Shown piece by piece: positions 40,094 to 48,205 of a stretch of DNA of 64,000 nt (its first letter is position 1; each line of letters begins with the position of its first letter). The notes under the pieces were generated by a model. That model had not been told where the DNA came from, searched no databases, and was given only the letters and a program-made list of their open reading frames with translations. The translations under genes and the position numbers were made by a program. The stretch is from Lachnospiraceae bacterium (GTDB taxonomy: Bacteria > Bacillota > Clostridia > Lachnospirales > Lachnospiraceae). Where the stretch lies: assembly GCA_017503735.1 (NCBI GenBank), contig JAFVSN010000050.1:1-64000 (forward strand), given 5' to 3'.

Positions 40094-40858
40094 ATGATTA
40101 CCGATTCTTTTGACAACAAAACCAACGCCATTATCACTCCGCAGCGTGTCGCAGACGCGCCGAAGGTAGATGCCTGCATCCAGACCTTCTCGTGGAAAAT
40201 TGAAGAATTTGTATTAGCAAATTTTGATTGTAAAAAGATTACTTCCATCTGGTCCGTAACCGGGGAAACGCCGGTGTACGGCATCGAATACAAGGGAAAG
40301 CATTTTGCGTTTTTTAAGACCTATGTAGGCGCGCCGGCGGCGGTTGCCAATACGGAAGATGCGCTACAATTGCTGGATACGGACAAGTTTATCGTATTCG
40401 GCGGTGCCGGATGCCTGAATAAAGAAATTGCCAGAGGTAAAGTCATGGTACCGACAGAAGCTTACCGCGACGAAGGTACTTCCTACCATTATACACCGGC
40501 AACGGACTATATTACTGTCAAAAATGCTGATGTAGTGGCAAGTTTCATGGAAGAGGCCGGACTTCCTTACGTCAAGGGAAAGACCTGGACCACCGACGCC
40601 TTTTACCGGGAAACCACCGGAAACTTTGAAAAAAGAAAGGCCGATGGCTGCATTTCCGTGGAAATGGAGTGTGCGGGACTTCAGGCGGTATGCGATTTTC
40701 GGGGTGCAGAACTCTACACCTTCTTTACAAGCGGTGATTTGCTGGATGCGCCGAAATGGGACCTTCGAAAGAAAGAAGGGCAGATTGTCGGCACCCAACA
40801 CGACGCCGGACACTTTGATATTGCGCTGGAACTAGCTGTTTATGTAACCGAAAAATAA
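40094..40858 (+). CDS. Nucleoside phosphorylase (PNP/UDP family)
   Basis: A 254-residue phosphorylase of the PNP_UDP family that would split a nucleoside with phosphate into base and ribose-1-phosphate. Seen are TGETPVYGIEYKGKHFAFF, the phosphate-binding FIVFGGAGCLNKEI, and the substrate-binding GCISVEMECAGLQAVCDFRG (the VEMEcAg motif). It matches uridine-phosphorylase-like members better than PNP-I hexamers but the base cannot be decided. AAGGAGG precedes the ATG. Confidence 0.88.
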   Translation: MITDSFDNKTNAIITPQRVADAPKVDACIQTFSWKIEEFVLANFDCKKITSIWSVTGETPVYGIEYKGKHFAFFKTYVGAPAAVANTEDALQLLDTDKFIVFGGAGCLNKEIARGKVMVPTEAYRDEGTSYHYTPATDYITVKNADVVASFMEEAGLPYVKGKTWTTDAFYRETTGNFEKRKADGCISVEMECAGLQAVCDFRGAELYTFFTSGDLLDAPKWDLRKKEGQIVGTQHDAGHFDIALELAVYVTEK

Positions 40859-40870
40859 TATCAAGATTTC

Positions 40871-40899
40871 TTGACCACACCCCATACCTGTGTTATTCT
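40871..40899 (+). promoter_or_regulatory. Sigma-A promoter of the M6-like protease gene
   Basis: TTGACC (40871-40876), 17-bp spacer, TATTCT (40894-40899), 37 bp before the ATG. It is unlike the ECF-type promoters at 43791 and 47250. Confidence 0.7.
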
Positions 40900-40936
40900 A
40901 AAAGCAAAAAAGAAGTACAAAAGGAGGTTATAGCTA

Positions 40937-43672
40937 ATGAAAAAATCTTTTTCCGGCACGCACTTTTTAGCAACGGGCATTTTATTATGTTCGCTCCTTC
41001 TCGCCGGTTGTAACAACGACCCGGCTGTCAATACCGATCTTCCTTCGGATCCTACACCGGAAGTTACCCAAGAGGGTTCCCCTGAGGCCACCCCAACCGA
41101 AACTCCGGCAACTACTCCGACGGACATCCCGGAAACTATCCCGACCGAGACTCCGACAGCTACTCCAACCGAGGCTCCGACAGTTACTCCAACCGAGGTT
41201 CCGGCGGTTACTCCAACCGAGGCTCCGGTGGTCACTCCGACTGCTACTCCGACCAAAGCTCCGGTAGTCACTCCGACACAAAAACCGGACGACGGCTATG
41301 CAGACAGCATCCAAGTTACCATTGATGCAAACGGTCTGGCAAGTTGGAAGCCTGTTCGTAATGCAGTTTCCTATGAATACGATATATGCCACTACGAAGA
41401 CGGTGCCTTAATCGGCAGCGGCGAAGTATTCTTTACTACCGATCCTTTTGTACAATTGGCGCATGGTCAATTTCTGCAAGTTAAGGCTGTTTTCAAAAAC
41501 GGTGAAATCAGCCCAACTGTAGAAAGTGAAGTTTTTAAACTGGCAAGCATGAGACAGGTCAGCTATCCGGATAATCTTGTAGAAGGCAGCCTTGTTTCCG
41601 AAAACGGAACCCTTTCTTTTGCCTTGCAAACACCGGACTCCCGGATCATCCGTATGCTCGGTCACAAATGTCGCGTGGAAACCGACGGCACAATTATCAT
41701 CTCTCCGGGCGGAGATTTGTTTACAGCGGACGAAGTCGGAAAGATTTCCAGTTTTTCCACACAGATGAATGATGATGCGGAGTTTTCTTTTTCCTACGGT
41801 TACACCTTTAAAAAGGACGGAACCGTTACCTCCTGGAAAAAGGACACCGCCAACTATGGTTATTTTGGACAGCCGCATAACATCTCTACCGAAGATTACG
41901 CTCCGAATTACCTGTGTTATGCTCCCAAAGAAGGGGAGGGAACCGTTTCTATTTCCTCTTTTACCATAAATTACACACCGGGACGTACCGGCTTGCAAAG
42001 TTTGAGTTTTAACAGCGGATTTTTCCCTGAATTTTTACCGGGAGACCCATACAACAAATCTCTTGAAGCAGCCTGGGACCCGGACAAAGGCATTTTAGAT
42101 TTCTACTTACTTGCGCTTCCGGATTCCCTGACCGCAACACCGGAAGATTACCAGTACATTTACGGACCGTCAAATTATGTCACCGGTAATCTCAAAGACG
42201 GCAACGGCAAAATCGTAAGCAAGGATGCTCCGTTACCGGAAGGTGCTACATTAGAGATTTCCCTCGGTGATTACACCTATGATGTTCCGCTGGTACAAGA
42301 ACAATACATCGGTGCAAAGACCTTCCACGAATCACTTCCGTCGGTTTATCCGAAAGCTACCGGAGACTTAAATGTACTGGTAGTTCCGATTTGCTGGGCT
42401 GACCAGAAAAGTCGTGCAACCGAAAAGAACATGGACTTCTTAAAAAGGACCCTGGGTACCGTTTTAGATGTGAACGGCAAAGCAACCGAATATTCCGTAA
42501 GCAATGACGGTAAATTCTCTCTGAGTGAGTATTACAGCATATCTTCCTACGGCAAGTTGAATATACAATCCTTTGTCACCGACTGGTACAATTCCACCGA
42601 CGCCTATGAAGATGTTCGGGAACACTCCTTAGAACAGGATGACACAGCCCAAATTACCGAATGGGTAAGAAAATCCTACCCTAATCTGGACTGGTCCCTT
42701 TATGACAAGGACGGAAACGGCCTGATCGATTTGGTAATCTTTATCAATACCGGTGATATGGGCGATTTCGACAGTTTCAGCCCGATGAGTAACGGTGGCG
42801 CATATGCCCGTTTTCACAGTTATACCGGTGATTTGGCCGGCACAAAGAAGGCCCCGAATGTAAACAATTTCCTCAGCACCAATATGGGTATGCTTTACAG
42901 TAATTATCGGATCGGAGATGAAGCAAATTATTTCCCGAATGTGCTGATTCACGAGTTTGCCCACTGTCTCGGCTTAGTAGACTACTATGATGTAAATTAC
43001 TCCGGCATTGATGCGGTAGGCGGCTACGATATGCAATCCGCCAACTACGGTGACTGGAATGTCTACTCCAAATACGGTGTGGGCTGGCTTACTCCTACCG
43101 TGATTACGGAAGATTCCTTTGGCGGAAAAGACAGCATTGACGTTACCATTCAGTCCTCCGCATTAAATAACAGTGCCCTTGTGATTCCGGCTGCCGGCGA
43201 ATCCCCGGACGGTTCCCCGTTCGGCGAGTACATTATGGTAGATTTGTTTACACCGGAAGGTGTTCACGAAACGGATGCCGCACGATACCATTTACAGGAT
43301 ACTGTGGGCGTGCGTATGTACCATGTACATGCACAGCAAGTAAAGCGCGTTCTTACCGGTTCCGACGGAAAGACCTACACCATCGGTACGATTCAGATCG
43401 GAAATAATCATGCTTACATGGCACAGAACTACGGATTTTACCATATTGAGCTTATTCAGGCAAGCGGTGATAACACCTTTACGGATTTAAACAATCTGGA
43501 TACCATTATCTCTAAGGATGATTTCTTTGAAGCAGGAGATATTTTTACCGCCGAAAACTACGACGAGTTCTTATGCAAAGGAAAGATGGATAACGGCGCA
43601 GAGTTCGGCTACAGCATTGAGGTAGTTTCGGTAACGAAAGACGGCGCAACCTTGCGGATTACGAAGAAATAA
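40937..43672 (+). CDS. Surface lipoprotein with Pro/Thr stalk and M6-like metalloprotease domain
   Basis: A 911-residue secreted protein anchored by a lipoprotein signal (LLLAGC, Cys25). Residues 35-115 are a Thr/Pro/Glu stalk of TPTEAP-type repeats. A beta-rich region (120-470) precedes a metallopeptidase domain (about 475-740) with LNVLVVPICWADQ, the zinc motif HEFAHCLGLVDYYD near 670 and the downstream GGYDMQSANYGDWN; these are M6 (immune inhibitor A-like) features. DKDGNGLID near 595 resembles a calcium-binding loop. It would cut extracellular proteins at the cell surface. AAAGGAGG precedes the ATG. Confidence 0.87.
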   Translation: MKKSFSGTHFLATGILLCSLLLAGCNNDPAVNTDLPSDPTPEVTQEGSPEATPTETPATTPTDIPETIPTETPTATPTEAPTVTPTEVPAVTPTEAPVVTPTATPTKAPVVTPTQKPDDGYADSIQVTIDANGLASWKPVRNAVSYEYDICHYEDGALIGSGEVFFTTDPFVQLAHGQFLQVKAVFKNGEISPTVESEVFKLASMRQVSYPDNLVEGSLVSENGTLSFALQTPDSRIIRMLGHKCRVETDGTIIISPGGDLFTADEVGKISSFSTQMNDDAEFSFSYGYTFKKDGTVTSWKKDTANYGYFGQPHNISTEDYAPNYLCYAPKEGEGTVSISSFTINYTPGRTGLQSLSFNSGFFPEFLPGDPYNKSLEAAWDPDKGILDFYLLALPDSLTATPEDYQYIYGPSNYVTGNLKDGNGKIVSKDAPLPEGATLEISLGDYTYDVPLVQEQYIGAKTFHESLPSVYPKATGDLNVLVVPICWADQKSRATEKNMDFLKRTLGTVLDVNGKATEYSVSNDGKFSLSEYYSISSYGKLNIQSFVTDWYNSTDAYEDVREHSLEQDDTAQITEWVRKSYPNLDWSLYDKDGNGLIDLVIFINTGDMGDFDSFSPMSNGGAYARFHSYTGDLAGTKKAPNVNNFLSTNMGMLYSNYRIGDEANYFPNVLIHEFAHCLGLVDYYDVNYSGIDAVGGYDMQSANYGDWNVYSKYGVGWLTPTVITEDSFGGKDSIDVTIQSSALNNSALVIPAAGESPDGSPFGEYIMVDLFTPEGVHETDAARYHLQDTVGVRMYHVHAQQVKRVLTGSDGKTYTIGTIQIGNNHAYMAQNYGFYHIELIQASGDNTFTDLNNLDTIISKDDFFEAGDIFTAENYDEFLCKGKMDNGAEFGYSIEVVSVTKDGATLRITKK

Positions 43673-43741
43673 TTTCTCCGGTCAAATTGCAACTTGATGT
43701 GATTGGGAAAATAAAAAATAGTATTAATAAAAGAACTGCAA

Positions 43742-43782
43742 AAACCTATGCGACACAGAATCGTGTTGCATAGGTTTTTTTT
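43742..43782 (+). terminator. Rho-independent terminator of the M6-like protease gene
   Basis: AAACCTATGC and GCATAGGTTT pair around an inner ACAC/GTGT stem, followed by eight T residues. It separates the protease gene from the ECF-type promoter of the next gene. Confidence 0.92.
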
Positions 43783-43790
43783 GAAAGTAT

Positions 43791-43820
43791 AAAACCTTTT
43801 TCATTTTTCCCGGAACTATA
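43791..43820 (+). promoter_or_regulatory. ECF-type promoter of the CAP-domain lipoprotein gene
   Basis: AAAACCTTTTT (from 43791) and CGGAACTATA (43811-43820), with 20 bp between the starts of the two elements. The same two elements at the same distance occur at 47250-47279, and the sequence downstream (ACAGAAGGG, AAGTCCCC, AAAGGAGAA) is also shared. The AACC -35 element is typical of ECF sigma factors. A gene for such a factor lies between the two promoters. Confidence 0.72.
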
Positions 43821-43873
43821 TAACAGAAGGGCAACAAATAAGTCCCCAAAACACATCAAAGGAGAATACTGTT

Positions 43874-44791
43874 ATGAAGAAAAAAACTCTTTTGCCGTTT
43901 GTTCTTTTCTTACTACTGACTGTACCGGCAGGCGGTTGTGGTTCTGCTTCAGAACCGGTAGCCACACCTAAACCTGCCATGACGGAAACAACTGTCACAC
44001 CGATTCCGGAATCTACTACGCCCCCGGCACCGGAGGCGACGGCAACTCCTGTTCCGACAGCAACCCCGACTCCGGAACCCACCGCGACTCCGATTCCTAC
44101 GAGCACCCCAACCCCGGAACCCACTGCAACTCCGGTTCCTACGAGCACCCCAACTCCGGAACCCACCGCGACTCCGATTCCTACGAGTACCCCGACTCCG
44201 GAACCTACCGCGACTCCGATTCCTACGAGCACCCCGACTCCGGAACCCACCGCGACTCCGATTCCTACGAGCACCCCAACTCCGGAACCCACTGCAACTC
44301 CGGTTCCGAAGCCCACCGCGACTCCGAAACCCACCGCAACTCCGACTCCGAAGCCCACCATAACACCGACCTACGAATCAATTAACACTGAAATCGAGGA
44401 TAATTATTTTGATATTCCGTTACCCGGCTCCTTTGATAAAGAGCTCGCCAAGGAAGCGTTTATCCTGACGAATGAGAAAAGAAAAGAACATGGCCTACCG
44501 GAACTGATCTGGGATGGTTGTTTGTACGAGTCCGCAAGAGTAAGGGCAGCGGAATCAAGTTTATACTTTTCTCATACCAGACTTGACGGAACCGACTGGT
44601 ATACCATCTATGACAAGTTACACGGTGAAAATCTGGCATGTAATTATGACTCTGCCAAATCCGTTGTAAACGGCTGGATGAATTCCGAAGATCACAAAAC
44701 CAACATTTTAAACAGCAATTTTAAAAGAGGCTCCATAGCAGTTTTCAAAACCATAACGGGCTGGTATTATTGCCAGCACTTCGGATATTAA
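43874..44791 (+). CDS. CAP/SCP-domain lipoprotein with Pro/Thr tandem-repeat stalk
   Basis: A 305-residue lipoprotein (signal ending VPAGGC, Cys22). Residues 30-165 are a stalk of Thr/Pro repeats, six units of 14 residues ([15 protein letters not shown]) followed by [12 protein letters not shown]. Residues 180-305 are a CAP/SCP domain: [20 protein letters not shown], the His in [19 protein letters not shown], and [17 protein letters not shown] domains in bacteria are secreted, of varied and mostly unknown function. Expressed from the ECF-type promoter at 43791-43820; AAAGGAG precedes the ATG. Confidence 0.88.
   Translation: MKKKTLLPFVLFLLLTVPAGGCGSASEPVATPKPAMTETTVTPIPESTTPPAPEATATPVPTATPTPEPTATPIPTSTPTPEPTATPVPTSTPTPEPTATPIPTSTPTPEPTATPIPTSTPTPEPTATPIPTSTPTPEPTATPVPKPTATPKPTATPTPKPTITPTYESINTEIEDNYFDIPLPGSFDKELAKEAFILTNEKRKEHGLPELIWDGCLYESARVRAAESSLYFSHTRLDGTDWYTIYDKLHGENLACNYDSAKSVVNGWMNSEDHKTNILNSNFKRGSIAVFKTITGWYYCQHFGY
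44054..44305 (+). repeat. Six tandem 42-bp repeats encoding the CAP protein stalk
   Basis: Six in-frame 42-bp units, differing at a few third positions (ACCGCG/ACTGCA, AGCACC/AGTACC) and at the last codon (Ile or Val). Near identity over 252 bp makes copy-number change by slippage or recombination likely, which would vary the stalk length. Confidence 0.92.
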
Positions 44792-44836
44792 TTCAACATA
44801 AGATTTCTTTGCCGATGCAATTACACCGTTGTCAGC

Positions 44837-44866
44837 TTGACGACATTACCGGCAAAGTAGTACTAT
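44837..44866 (+). promoter_or_regulatory. Sigma-A promoter of the sigma factor gene, inside a dyad
   Basis: TTGACG (44837-44842), 18-bp spacer, TACTAT (44861-44866). The -35 and spacer lie within a dyad: CTTTGCCG (about 44807) with CGGCAAAG (about 44850), and inside it GTTGTCA with TGACGAC. No T-run follows, so it could be an operator. Confidence 0.55.
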
Positions 44867-44906
44867 AGAAAAAGAAACTTTCAATAAACAGAAAGGCGGA
44901 CATATT

Positions 44907-47207
44907 ATGGCTGTAGATAAAGAACTTTTAGAGGGCATTTCCCTCATGACACAAGGAAAAGAAGAAGGTTTTAACCTTCTTTACTCCCATACATATAATT
45001 TCGTATATGCCCGTGCCCGGGCGGCTACAAAAACCGAGACCGACGCACAGGACCTGACTCAGGAGACCTTTCTCCAAGCCTATAAGGGAATTGCTTCTTT
45101 GGAAGACGCAAACAATGTCTATGCCTGGTTAGGAGGTATTGTGTATCGACAAGGAGCAAAATTTTATAATAAAACCAAAAAAGAACTTTTATTAAATGAA
45201 GACCAGGACTATATTTTTGACGAAGTAGAGGCTACGGATTTAGCGTCTCTTCCGGAAGAAAGCGCCCAGTTGAAAGCCACTTCGGATGTTGTTATGAATA
45301 TGATTGAAGAGCTTCCGGAGGCACAACGTTCCGCTATCCTGTCCTTCTACTATGACCACATGAAAATAGAAGAAATCGCTAACGCTTTTGATTGTTCCGT
45401 AAACACCATCAAAAGCCGCTTAAACTACGCAAAAAAATTCTTAAAATCCAAAATAGAGGAACATCAGGCCCGCTACAGCTACAAACTCTACTCCCTCACT
45501 CCGGGAATTCTGTATTTTGCGTTACGCGGACTTCTGGGTTCCGACAACTACACCATGGCACCGGATACCGCCGAAAAAGTTTACCGCGTCGCTTGTGAAT
45601 CCCTCGGTTTTACCGCATCTGCAGTCACGGCCGGAACTGCGGCTACCGCAGCAGCTTCCACCGCCTCTTCCGAGGCTGTAACCGTTGCCGCCACTGCCGG
45701 GACACAATCCTTAGCATCCGCAAGCACCGCAACGGCAACGGTTGCCAAAAGTACCGGGATTTTCGCAAAGTTTGCTGCCTTTTCCGCCGCAAAAAAAGTA
45801 GCTACCGTAGCTATTACCGTTTCCTTGCTGGGTGGTGGGGCAACCACTGCGGTTCTCCTTAATAACCAGACACCTACACCGCCTGCGGTTACCGCACCGG
45901 CGGAAACAGCCACTCCGGTCCCGACACCTCCCGCTCCTACAGCGGAAGCGACTCCGACCGTTACGGTAGCCGTGGTGGAGGAACCGCTCCCAACGGAAGC
46001 TCCGACACCGACCCTTACCCCTACACCTTGGCCTATCTACTTCAGAGAGTTATCGTTTACACCGTTTTCCAGAGAACGCTACGACATATATGCGAGTAAC
46101 TATGACATGGATTACTATTACCTTGACAATTTCAGCGTTCCGGCAAGTACAGCAGAAGATGAAAATTTCCGCTATCAAATTTTCAGCGGATATGCTTCCG
46201 TCTGTTATAAGGGAGGTCTGGGTACAAAAGTAGAATTCCCGTCCGAATACAATGGTGTTCCGATTCGGGCAATCTTCAAAAGCTGGTCGGAATCTCCGGA
46301 AAACACCTTTATAAACGAAGCGATTGCTCAGGTTGAAGAAGTAATCATTCCGGATACGGTATGGTGTTTGGGTAATAACTGCTTTGAAAAATTTACGGCG
46401 TTAAAAAAGGTTACCTTATCGGATACTCTTCTGACAATTAACACCTATGCCTTTACGGAATGCGCTTCTCTGCAGGAACTGGACATTCCGAAAAGCGTCC
46501 GTTTTATAGGTAATCAATTCATTTCCCATTGTCCGGGCGTACAAAATGTCTATGTTCACAGCGAAGACATCGAAACATACCCGAGTACATTTGCTTTCAG
46601 TCCGATTACAGAGGCTACCTATATTCCGCTAGAAGATAGTGCTCCGACTATAGACGACATTACTCCGGAGCCGGAAATACCGGCAGAAATACCGGACTCC
46701 GTAGACAATCCGGATTGGAGTTTTATTGACGGAACCCTTACAATTAAAAGCGGAATGCAAATGGTGGATTACACCAAGGAATATTCACCGTGGATCGCCT
46801 ACCGCGACCGGATTGAGGTTCTTATCATCGAAGACGGTGTTTCCCATATCGGAAACTATGCATTTTTCTTCTGTGATTACCTAAAAGAAGTTTACATCCC
46901 GGGCAGCGTTAAGGATATTGGAGGATATGCCTTCGCATACTGTCGGCGCATTGAAAAACTGGAGCTGGGTGAAGGTGTGGAAGTTATCGGAAATGCCGCT
47001 TTTTACGAAACACTTTCCCTAACCGAAGTAATCCTTCCTTCCACATTAAAACGAATACAGCTTCAGTCTTTCGAAAGAGCACAAAGACTGACGAACATAA
47101 CTTTTCCGGAGGGACTGGAATCCATTTCCTACGGCGCTTTTCATTACACTCCGGAAGCCACCAGCAAAAAAGCCTACGAGCTCTACAAACAACTCGGGGA
47201 TAACTAA
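44907..47207 (+). CDS. ECF sigma factor fused to a TM segment and extracellular BspA-like leucine-rich repeats
   Basis: A 766-residue protein. Residues 20-95 are sigma region 2 (FNLLYSHTYNFVYARARAAT, DAQDLTQETFLQAYKGI); 125-185 are region 4 (ELPEAQRSAILSFYYDHMKI with HTH NAFDCSVNTIKSRL). An Ala/Thr/Ser-rich stretch (230-290) leads to one TM helix near 296-316 (KVATVAITVSLLGGGATTAV), then a Pro/Thr linker (315-370) and BspA-type LRR_5 repeats (for example VEEVIIPDTVWCLGNNCFEK and FTALKKVTLSDTLLTINTYA) to the C-terminus, with a break near 590-615. The sigma part should be cytoplasmic and the repeats outside, so one chain could couple an outside signal to transcription. Neighbouring lipoprotein genes carry ECF-type promoters. 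Confidence 0.85.
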   Translation: MAVDKELLEGISLMTQGKEEGFNLLYSHTYNFVYARARAATKTETDAQDLTQETFLQAYKGIASLEDANNVYAWLGGIVYRQGAKFYNKTKKELLLNEDQDYIFDEVEATDLASLPEESAQLKATSDVVMNMIEELPEAQRSAILSFYYDHMKIEEIANAFDCSVNTIKSRLNYAKKFLKSKIEEHQARYSYKLYSLTPGILYFALRGLLGSDNYTMAPDTAEKVYRVACESLGFTASAVTAGTAATAAASTASSEAVTVAATAGTQSLASASTATATVAKSTGIFAKFAAFSAAKKVATVAITVSLLGGGATTAVLLNNQTPTPPAVTAPAETATPVPTPPAPTAEATPTVTVAVVEEPLPTEAPTPTLTPTPWPIYFRELSFTPFSRERYDIYASNYDMDYYYLDNFSVPASTAEDENFRYQIFSGYASVCYKGGLGTKVEFPSEYNGVPIRAIFKSWSESPENTFINEAIAQVEEVIIPDTVWCLGNNCFEKFTALKKVTLSDTLLTINTYAFTECASLQELDIPKSVRFIGNQFISHCPGVQNVYVHSEDIETYPSTFAFSPITEATYIPLEDSAPTIDDITPEPEIPAEIPDSVDNPDWSFIDGTLTIKSGMQMVDYTKEYSPWIAYRDRIEVLIIEDGVSHIGNYAFFFCDYLKEVYIPGSVKDIGGYAFAYCRRIEKLELGEGVEVIGNAAFYETLSLTEVILPSTLKRIQLQSFERAQRLTNITFPEGLESISYGAFHYTPEATSKKAYELYKQLGDN

Positions 47208-47249
47208 ACACGGTATTTTTTTCAAAATAGTAAATTTTTTCAAAATCAT

Positions 47250-47279
47250 AAAACCTTTTTTAAAGTCAACGGAACTATA
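47250..47279 (+). promoter_or_regulatory. ECF-type promoter of the small lipoprotein gene
   Basis: AAAACCTTTTTT (from 47250) and CGGAACTATA (47270-47279), 20 bp between element starts, as at 43791-43820. The shared leader that follows (CACAGAAGGG, AAGTCCCC, AAAAGGAGAA) suggests that both promoters are read by one factor or arose by duplication. Confidence 0.72.
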
Positions 47280-47333
47280 TCACAGAAGGGATAAAAAAGT
47301 CCCCCAAAAAACATACAAAAAGGAGAAATGATT

Positions 47334-47978
47334 ATGAAAAAAACTACACTTATTTTCGCAACGATGATTGCAGCAATGGTAACCTTAACCGCATGCGGAG
47401 GCAACAAAGCGGAAACAACGGGAAAAGAGAACCGTAACCCGGAAATAACCGAAGAAAGAGAAGATAGCAAGACAGAGAAAACCAAAGAAGACAAAAACAG
47501 TAAAATCAAAACGGTCTCGGAAGATGAAATCGTTGTCCGGGTCGGAGATGTGGAAATTCCGATCACCTCCACCTGGGGCGATCTGATGACTATCGCTTCT
47601 GAACAGGGATGGGCCATTGATACCTCCCTTATCCCGGATGAAGAAGCACAGAAGTTCAGCAAAAAGGGAACGATTCAAACTCCACAGGGAGAGCTTCTTG
47701 TTTCTCTGATGGCAAATGCCGATAAAACCGCAGCTGAAATAGAATACATTGCCTTGTCTCCGTTCTACATGGACTCCGATGATGCGGATATCCTTGGCAT
47801 CAAGCCTGGTACCTCGTTAAAAAAAGTCGGAAAGACCTTTGAGTTAATCGAAGAAGATGGCGACAATTATTTCTACAAAGTAGACGAATTCGTCACTTTA
47901 AAAATCAGTTTGGACACCTACGAGGACAAAAATACGGTAAATATTATTCGTACCAAGTACTACAATAGAGAAGAGTAA
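47334..47978 (+). CDS. Small lipoprotein of unknown function, probable ECF target
   Basis: A 214-residue lipoprotein (signal ending VTLTAC, Cys21) with a charged Lys/Glu/Thr linker (25-60) and a C-terminal domain of about 150 residues (VRVGDVEIPITSTWGDLMTI, DILGIKPGTSLKKVGKTFEL) that I do not recognise; the second phrase, with GIKPGTSxxxVxKxFG-like spacing, resembles repeated small lipoproteins of Clostridia. The start at 47334 is eight bases after AAGGAG; an in-frame ATG at 47328 is too close to it. Confidence 0.75.
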   Translation: MKKTTLIFATMIAAMVTLTACGGNKAETTGKENRNPEITEEREDSKTEKTKEDKNSKIKTVSEDEIVVRVGDVEIPITSTWGDLMTIASEQGWAIDTSLIPDEEAQKFSKKGTIQTPQGELLVSLMANADKTAAEIEYIALSPFYMDSDDADILGIKPGTSLKKVGKTFELIEEDGDNYFYKVDEFVTLKISLDTYEDKNTVNIIRTKYYNREE

Positions 47979-47999
47979 ACGTTTGACTCGTTCAACATC

Positions 48000-48098
48000 G
48001 CAATGAATCCATCGGAAACTTATTCATTGCACCACAGAAACGCTTTCACCAGGGAGGTTTGAAATGACGGATTTGTGGTAATGAAAAAAGAATTATAA
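48000..48098 (+). other. 3' region with a hairpin and two coupled micro-ORFs
   Basis: After the lipoprotein stop come a 9-bp hairpin (GCAATGAAT/ATTCATTGC, 48000-48030), then AGGGAGG at 48051-48057 followed by ATG at 48064 for the five-residue ORF MTDLW, whose TAATG stop-start overlaps a second five-residue ORF MKKEL. A strong terminator follows at 48104. It may be a translated 3' tail or a small RNA, or chance. No larger gene is visible in 47979-48205. Confidence 0.3.
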
Positions 48099-48103
48099 TA
48101 TTC

Positions 48104-48132
48104 AAAAAAGGCGACCCCCAGTCGCCTTTTTG
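48104..48132. terminator. Bidirectional terminator
   Basis: AAAAAAGGCGAC and GTCGCCTTTTTG form a stem with a five-base loop and T-runs on both strands, serving the convergent lipoprotein and XRE regulator genes. Confidence 0.9.
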
Positions 48133-48142
48133 TTTTCATTGA

Positions 48143-48170
48143 CAAAGGTACTCCTATAGGAGTACCTTTG
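48143..48170. repeat. Perfect 12-bp dyad (28 bp)
   Basis: CAAAGGTACTCC, TATA, GGAGTACCTTTG. It lies between the bidirectional terminator and the XRE regulator stop. Without a T-run it is not a simple terminator; on the minus strand it could stabilise the 3' end of the regulator mRNA. Confidence 0.6.
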
Positions 48171-48205
48171 CACCAAATGTGACACTTTAAAAAATATACC
48201 GCCAA

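Noticed and set aside
40861-41271. Minus-strand Gly/Val/Thr-rich ORF
   Set aside because: Reverse reading of the stalk of the M6-like lipoprotein.
44054-44305. 42-bp repeats as a second CRISPR array
   Set aside because: Units are contiguous with no spacers and are in frame within a clear coding sequence.
43816-44361. Minus-strand ORF of 181 Gly/Val-rich residues
   Set aside because: It is the reverse reading of the Pro/Thr repeats of the CAP lipoprotein; no ribosome binding site or independent features.
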